From Symbiodinium natans (taxonomy: Eukaryota; Sar; Dinophyceae; Suessiales; Symbiodiniaceae): DNA of 10,000 nt. Numbering within the stretch: the stretch's first letter is position 1; every line of letters begins with the position of its first letter. Below are positions 7,035 to 10,000 of this stretch, piece after piece. Both the position numbers and the translations under genes were made by a program. The notes below the pieces were generated by a model, which saw only the letters and a program-made list of their open reading frames with translations, was not told where the DNA came from and ran no database searches. The stretch is taken from assembly GCA_905221605.1 (NCBI GenBank), contig CAJNDS010000646.1, forward strand, positions 1-10,000. The letters run 5' to 3'.

Positions 7035-7328
7035 AATGAACTCACTCACAGTCATGAAAATGAACAGAGATGAATGAAAGAACATTCAGAATGAAACAGA
7101 AATATTAAATTAGTTGAAATTATCGCTACTCAAAAAGATGTAAATTTAAGGAACCTTAAAAGTCTTGAAACTGATTACAGTTAGTTAGACTTAATTGAAA
7201 TTAACTAAGTCACGTAAAATTAATGAAATTTACTTGAAATTAGTTCAAAGTAAAAATAATTGAAACAAATTTAGAAAAAACACACGCAATCAAAACTAAT
7301 TACAACTAAGCAAAGTTAAGCAAAAAAA
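7035..7328. repeat. AT-rich DNA in degenerate 10-bp steps
   Basis: No gene. From about 7140 to 7260 the string TTNAAA or a close variant (TTAAA, TTGAAA, TTAGA, TTCAAA) returns nearly every 10 bases. The same texture continues in the AT-rich parts of the tandem units to the right. This stretch is not itself duplicated in the window. Confidence 0.55.
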
Positions 7329-8142
7329 GTATGCAGTTGATTAAAATTGACTCAAGCTGCTTAACCTTTCTTAAAGCTACTCAAACTTCACCTCTGCAAA
7401 TTCAACTATGTTGTAAGAAGAAATTAAACTTAATGAAAAGTTGATAAAACTGATCAAGTTACACTTTCGTAAAAACCAATAAATACATAACAGAATGGAT
7501 TACACCTTATGAAATTCACTGACATTCATTAGCATTTTTCATTAACGAAAATTGATTTGAGTTAGTAAATATGCATGAAAAATAATTGCCATTAATCGAA
7601 AATCATTAAAGCAATAAAATTAAGTAAAAATGACTGAAAGTCATGAAAAGAAATATGATTAACACAAAGTCAACTGAATGAACGCGGATTATTAACACTA
7701 AATATGCTTAAACAAAATAACAAAAAACTAGCTGAGATTGTACTAAAGAAAGCATTAACTCTAATTTAGTCACTAATTTACTAACATTAATCATTAATCA
7801 ACATGATGTAAAAACACATTTAACTGAACAATGAAAATGAGTTAAAATTAATTCGCCCTTCTCAAAACTGATTCAAATCAACGAGAAGTATTTAGAATTA
7901 ATTAAACGTACTCACAATTACAAAAAAATCAAAAACTCAGTATAACTAACGGAAAGTAACAAAACAAATTGGAACTCACTGAAATTATTTGACATTTATA
8001 TAAACAGAAAAGTACATCGCCGTACCACATGGCCTGCGCATGGGCACCAACACACGGCAGCAAGCTCCGTGCCCGGTTCCAAGGCCTTGGATGTGCGCCG
8101 GCACGGTATTGGCCATGCCCCATACGGTCGCAACGCCATTTT

Positions 8143-8575
8143 TTAAGCCCTTAGAAGCTCCAGGCCACGGCCTTCTTCATGACCGTGAAGCTGTGAAACA
8201 GTTTCAGGTCCGTAGCCCATTTTGGCCCAGAACAAGCTGGTTCCTTGGCTGAAGCGCGCAAGCAAATAAAACCTAACTTCCGGAACCTTCTTTGAAACAA
8301 AGGGCAAGAAGGGCGGTAGCGTGGCCGCCCTGGTAGACTTCTTGCTCCACTGCTTGGGCAAGTCGTTTTCCGTGCCCTTGCCCCTCGAACACGCGGCCCA
8401 CGCGCAGCTTGATGATGGTGTCCCCGGCGAAGTAGGCTGCGCCAATCGCGCGCCCATCGTGAGTGCGATAGCACATCACGGTCGCGGCAGAGGCCTCTTC
8501 GAGCATGTTGGTCTGACAGAGCTCTGCTTCCAGCATCTCCAGCAAAACAACCAACAACCAAAAAAAGCAAAGCAT
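8143..8575 (-). CDS. GNAT-type N-acetyltransferase core, copy 1 (2 exons, 129 aa)
   Basis: Exon 1 is 8575-8287 and exon 2 is 8243-8143, with a 43-nt GT-AG intron between. Residues 31-58 fit the GNAT strands 2 to 4; GRVFEGQGHGKRL (60-72) fits the acetyl-CoA-binding motif A loop, although Glu64 stands where Arg or Gln is usual. The join gives CFKEGTSLFWAKMGYGPE (93-110), where FWxKMGY is motif B. The family moves an acetyl group from acetyl-CoA to an amine; the substrate here is unknown. At 129 aa it lacks the usual N-terminal strand and helices. The ATG at 8575 is the first after an in-frame TAA, but its first 12 codons come from a T-rich tract that may instead be the pyrimidine tract of an acceptor near 8536-8520, making this an exon of a longer gene. 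Confidence 0.5.
8209..8230 (+). other. Dinoflagellate spliced-leader-like string, copy 1
   Basis: TCCGTAGCC, one extra C, then ATTTTGGC matches the first 17 bases of the dinoflagellate spliced leader; the leader's end TCAAG is replaced by CCAG. It lies antisense to the inferred motif B codons, which is a competing explanation. No GT donor follows, so it is not an SL RNA gene. Confidence 0.3.
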
Positions 8576-9455
8576 AGTATGCAGTTGATTAAAATTGACT
8601 AAAGCTGCTTAACCTTTCTTAAAGCTACTCAAACTTCACTGAGCATCTGTAAATTTAACTATGCTGTAAGAAGAAATTAAACTTCATGAGAAGTTGATAA
8701 AACTGATCACATTACACTTTGGAAAAAACCAATAAATATATAACCGAATGGATTACACCTTATCATAATTCACTGACATTCATTAGCATTTTTCATTAAC
8801 GAAAATTGATTTGAGTTAGTAAATATGCATGAAAAATAATTGCCATAAATTAAAAATCATTAAAGCAATAAAATTAAGTAAATATGACTGAAAGTCACGA
8901 AAAGAAAGATGATTAACACAAAGTCAACTGAATGAACGCGGATTATTAACACTAAATATGCTTAAACAAAATAACAAAAATCTAGCTGAGATTGTACTAA
9001 AGAAAGTATTAACTCTAATTTATTCACTAATTTACTAACATTAATCAACATGATGTAAAAACACATTTAACTGAACAATGAAAAAGAGTTAAAATTAATT
9101 CACCCTTCTCAAAACTGATTCAAATCAACGAGAAGTATTTAGAATTAATTAAACGTACTCACAATTACAAAAAAATCAAAAACTCAGTATAACTAACGGA
9201 AAGTAACAAAACAAATTGGAACTCACTGAAATTATTTGACATATATATAAACAGAAAAGTACATCGCCGTACCACATGGCCTGCGCATGGGCACCAACAC
9301 ACGGCAGCAAGCTCCGTGCCCGGTTCCAAGGGCTTGGGTGTGCGCCGGCACGGTATTGGCCATGCCCCATACGGTCGCAAAGCCATTTTTAAAGCCCTTA
9401 GAAGCTCCAGGCCACGGCTTTCTTCATGACCGTGAAGCTGTGAAACAGTTTCGGG

Positions 9456-9477
9456 TCCGTAGCCCATTTTGGCCTAG
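9456..9477 (+). other. Dinoflagellate spliced-leader-like string, copy 2
   Basis: Same string as at 8209, ending GGCCTAG; it is carried along in the tandem repeat and is not an independent occurrence. Confidence 0.3.
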
Positions 9478-9888
9478 AACAAGCTGGTTCCTTGGCTGAA
9501 GCGCGCAGCAAATAAAACCTTTTACAACCAGGTCTGCACAGCTGCCGGGAAAGTCAGGCTCACACAACCAGCTAGCAAATAAAACCTAACTTCCGGAACC
9601 TTCTTTGAAACAAAGGGCAAGAAGGGCGGTAGTGTGGCCGCCCTGGTAGACTTCTTGCTCCACTGCGTGGGCAAGTCGTTTTCCGTGCCCTTGCCCCTCG
9701 AACTCGCGGCCCACGCGCAGCTTGATGATGGTGTCCCCGGCGAAGTAGGCTGCGCCAATCGCGCGCCCATCGTGAGTGCGATAGCACATCACGGTCGCGG
9801 CAGAGGCCTCTTCGAGCATGTTGGTCTGACAGAGCTCTGCTTCCAGCATCTCCAGCAAAACAACCAACAACCAAAAAAAGCAAAGCAT
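9474..9888 (-). pseudogene. GNAT-type acetyltransferase core, copy 2, nonsense codon in motif B region
   Basis: Exon 1 is 9888-9600; the intron (9599-9491) is 109 nt; exon 2 starts at 9490. The codon for the motif B Trp (TGG in copy 1) is TAG here (9476-9474), so the frame ends after GTSLF at 101 aa. Past the stop the frame stays open to 9165, and copy 1's own stop is lost through one substitution (GCT TTA instead of GCT TAA). Exon 1 differs from copy 1 by three bases, all changing residues: Val62 to Glu, Gln74 to His, Ala86 to Thr. This looks like a decaying copy. A new acceptor TTCTAG|G is formed at the stop, but its phase does not fit the donor. Confidence 0.5.
9507..9587. repeat. Intron insertion framed by a 14-bp direct repeat
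   Basis: AGCAAATAAAACCT occurs at 9507-9520 and 9574-9587 but only once in copy 1 (8261-8274). Just inside, ACAACCAG is also repeated (9524-9531, 9564-9571). The extra 67 bp lie wholly within the inferred intron. Confidence 0.7.
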
Positions 9889-9890
9889 AG

Positions 9891-10000
9891 TATGCAGTTG
9901 ATTAAAATTGACTAAAGCTGCTTAACCTTTCTTAAAGCTACTCAAACTTCATTGAGCATCTGTAAATTTAACTATGCTGTAAGAAGAAATTAAACTTCAT
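9891..10000. repeat. Large tandem repeat, unit 3 (start only)
   Basis: Begins GTATGCAGTTGATTAAAATT and follows unit 2 closely (both have AACTATGCTGTAAG) to the window's edge, so the array continues to the right. Confidence 0.85.

Larger units (their letters stand above)
7329..8577. repeat. Large tandem repeat, unit 1 (about 1249 bp)
   Basis: Starts at GTATGCAGTTGATT and ends before the next occurrence of that string at 8578. The first 680 bp or so are AT-rich, with the 10-bp texture; the last 565 bp are GC-richer and hold the GNAT coding segment on the minus strand. It is similar to unit 2 throughout, with scattered substitutions and a few small indels. Confidence 0.85.
8578..9890. repeat. 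Large tandem repeat, unit 2 (about 1313 bp)
   Basis: Same layout as unit 1. It is longer mainly because of a 67-bp gain in the GNAT intron (9507-9587) framed by a 14-bp direct repeat. Confidence 0.85.

Noticed and set aside
6600-7085. 161-aa minus-strand frame across the GC island
   Set aside because: It crosses from AT-rich DNA into C/G homopolymers and back; composition, not coding, explains it.
8040-8252. Plus-strand frame of 70 aa, also at 9287-9499
   Set aside because: No motif; it is opposite the GNAT exon 2 region and contains the leader-like string as codons.
8209-8260. Spliced-leader RNA gene array
   Set aside because: There is no GT donor after the leader-like string and no Sm-like site at the expected distance, and the string itself has an extra base.
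7329-10000. CRISPR-like or prokaryotic repeat array
   Set aside because: Repeats are over 1.2 kb, with no short regular repeat-spacer pattern, and the introns point to a eukaryote.

Overview
The window looks like nuclear DNA of a dinoflagellate, most likely of the Symbiodiniaceae type. This rests on four things: (i) a TIR-like, lipid-anchored, multi-pass membrane protein that I recognise from memory as resembling a large uncharacterised family in symbiotic dinoflagellates; (ii) introns that keep the reading frame and the conserved motifs only if GC donors and AG|G acceptors are used, a known dinoflagellate habit; (iii) head-to-tail tandem gene copies; and (iv) a short stretch close to the dinoflagellate spliced leader. 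No database search was possible, so all family names are by motif.

Left half (1-5553), minus strand. Two tandem copies of the TIR-like gene lie head to tail. Gene A is complete in three exons (5091-4488, 4359-4248, 3077-2270; 507 aa). Gene B shows only exons 1 and 2 (1283-680, 551-440) and runs off the left edge inside intron 2. From about 441 to 1600 the copies are almost identical to 4249-5408, introns and 5' flank included, but their second introns differ strongly; gene A's intron 2 carries an extra C-rich block of about 0.5 kb. Between gene A's stop and gene B's start lies about 1 kb of intergenic DNA with degenerate telomere-like repeats.

Middle (5554-7328). One plus-strand open frame of unknown function (5621-6211) starts right after a TTTAG|G acceptor-like site. 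It is followed by two copies of a hairpin-bearing GC-rich repeat (from 6430 and from 6714), a polypurine tract, and the onset of very AT-rich DNA.

Right part (7329-10000). A tandem array with a period of about 1.25-1.31 kb has two full units and the start of a third. Each unit joins about 680 bp of AT-rich DNA, built of highly degenerate 10-bp steps around TTNAAA, to about 560-630 bp of GC-richer DNA. The GC-rich part encodes on the minus strand a GNAT-type acetyltransferase core in two exons. The first copy (8143-8575) is open; the second (9474-9888) has TGG changed to TAG in the motif B region and an enlarged intron. The same segment, read on the plus strand, resembles the dinoflagellate spliced leader.

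I see no sign that the TIR-like and GNAT genes act together. The strongest items for a second look are the 10-bp-periodic AT-rich arrays, the spliced-leader-like sites, the two-way splice choice in the TIR core, and the intron insertion flanked by a 14-bp duplication.
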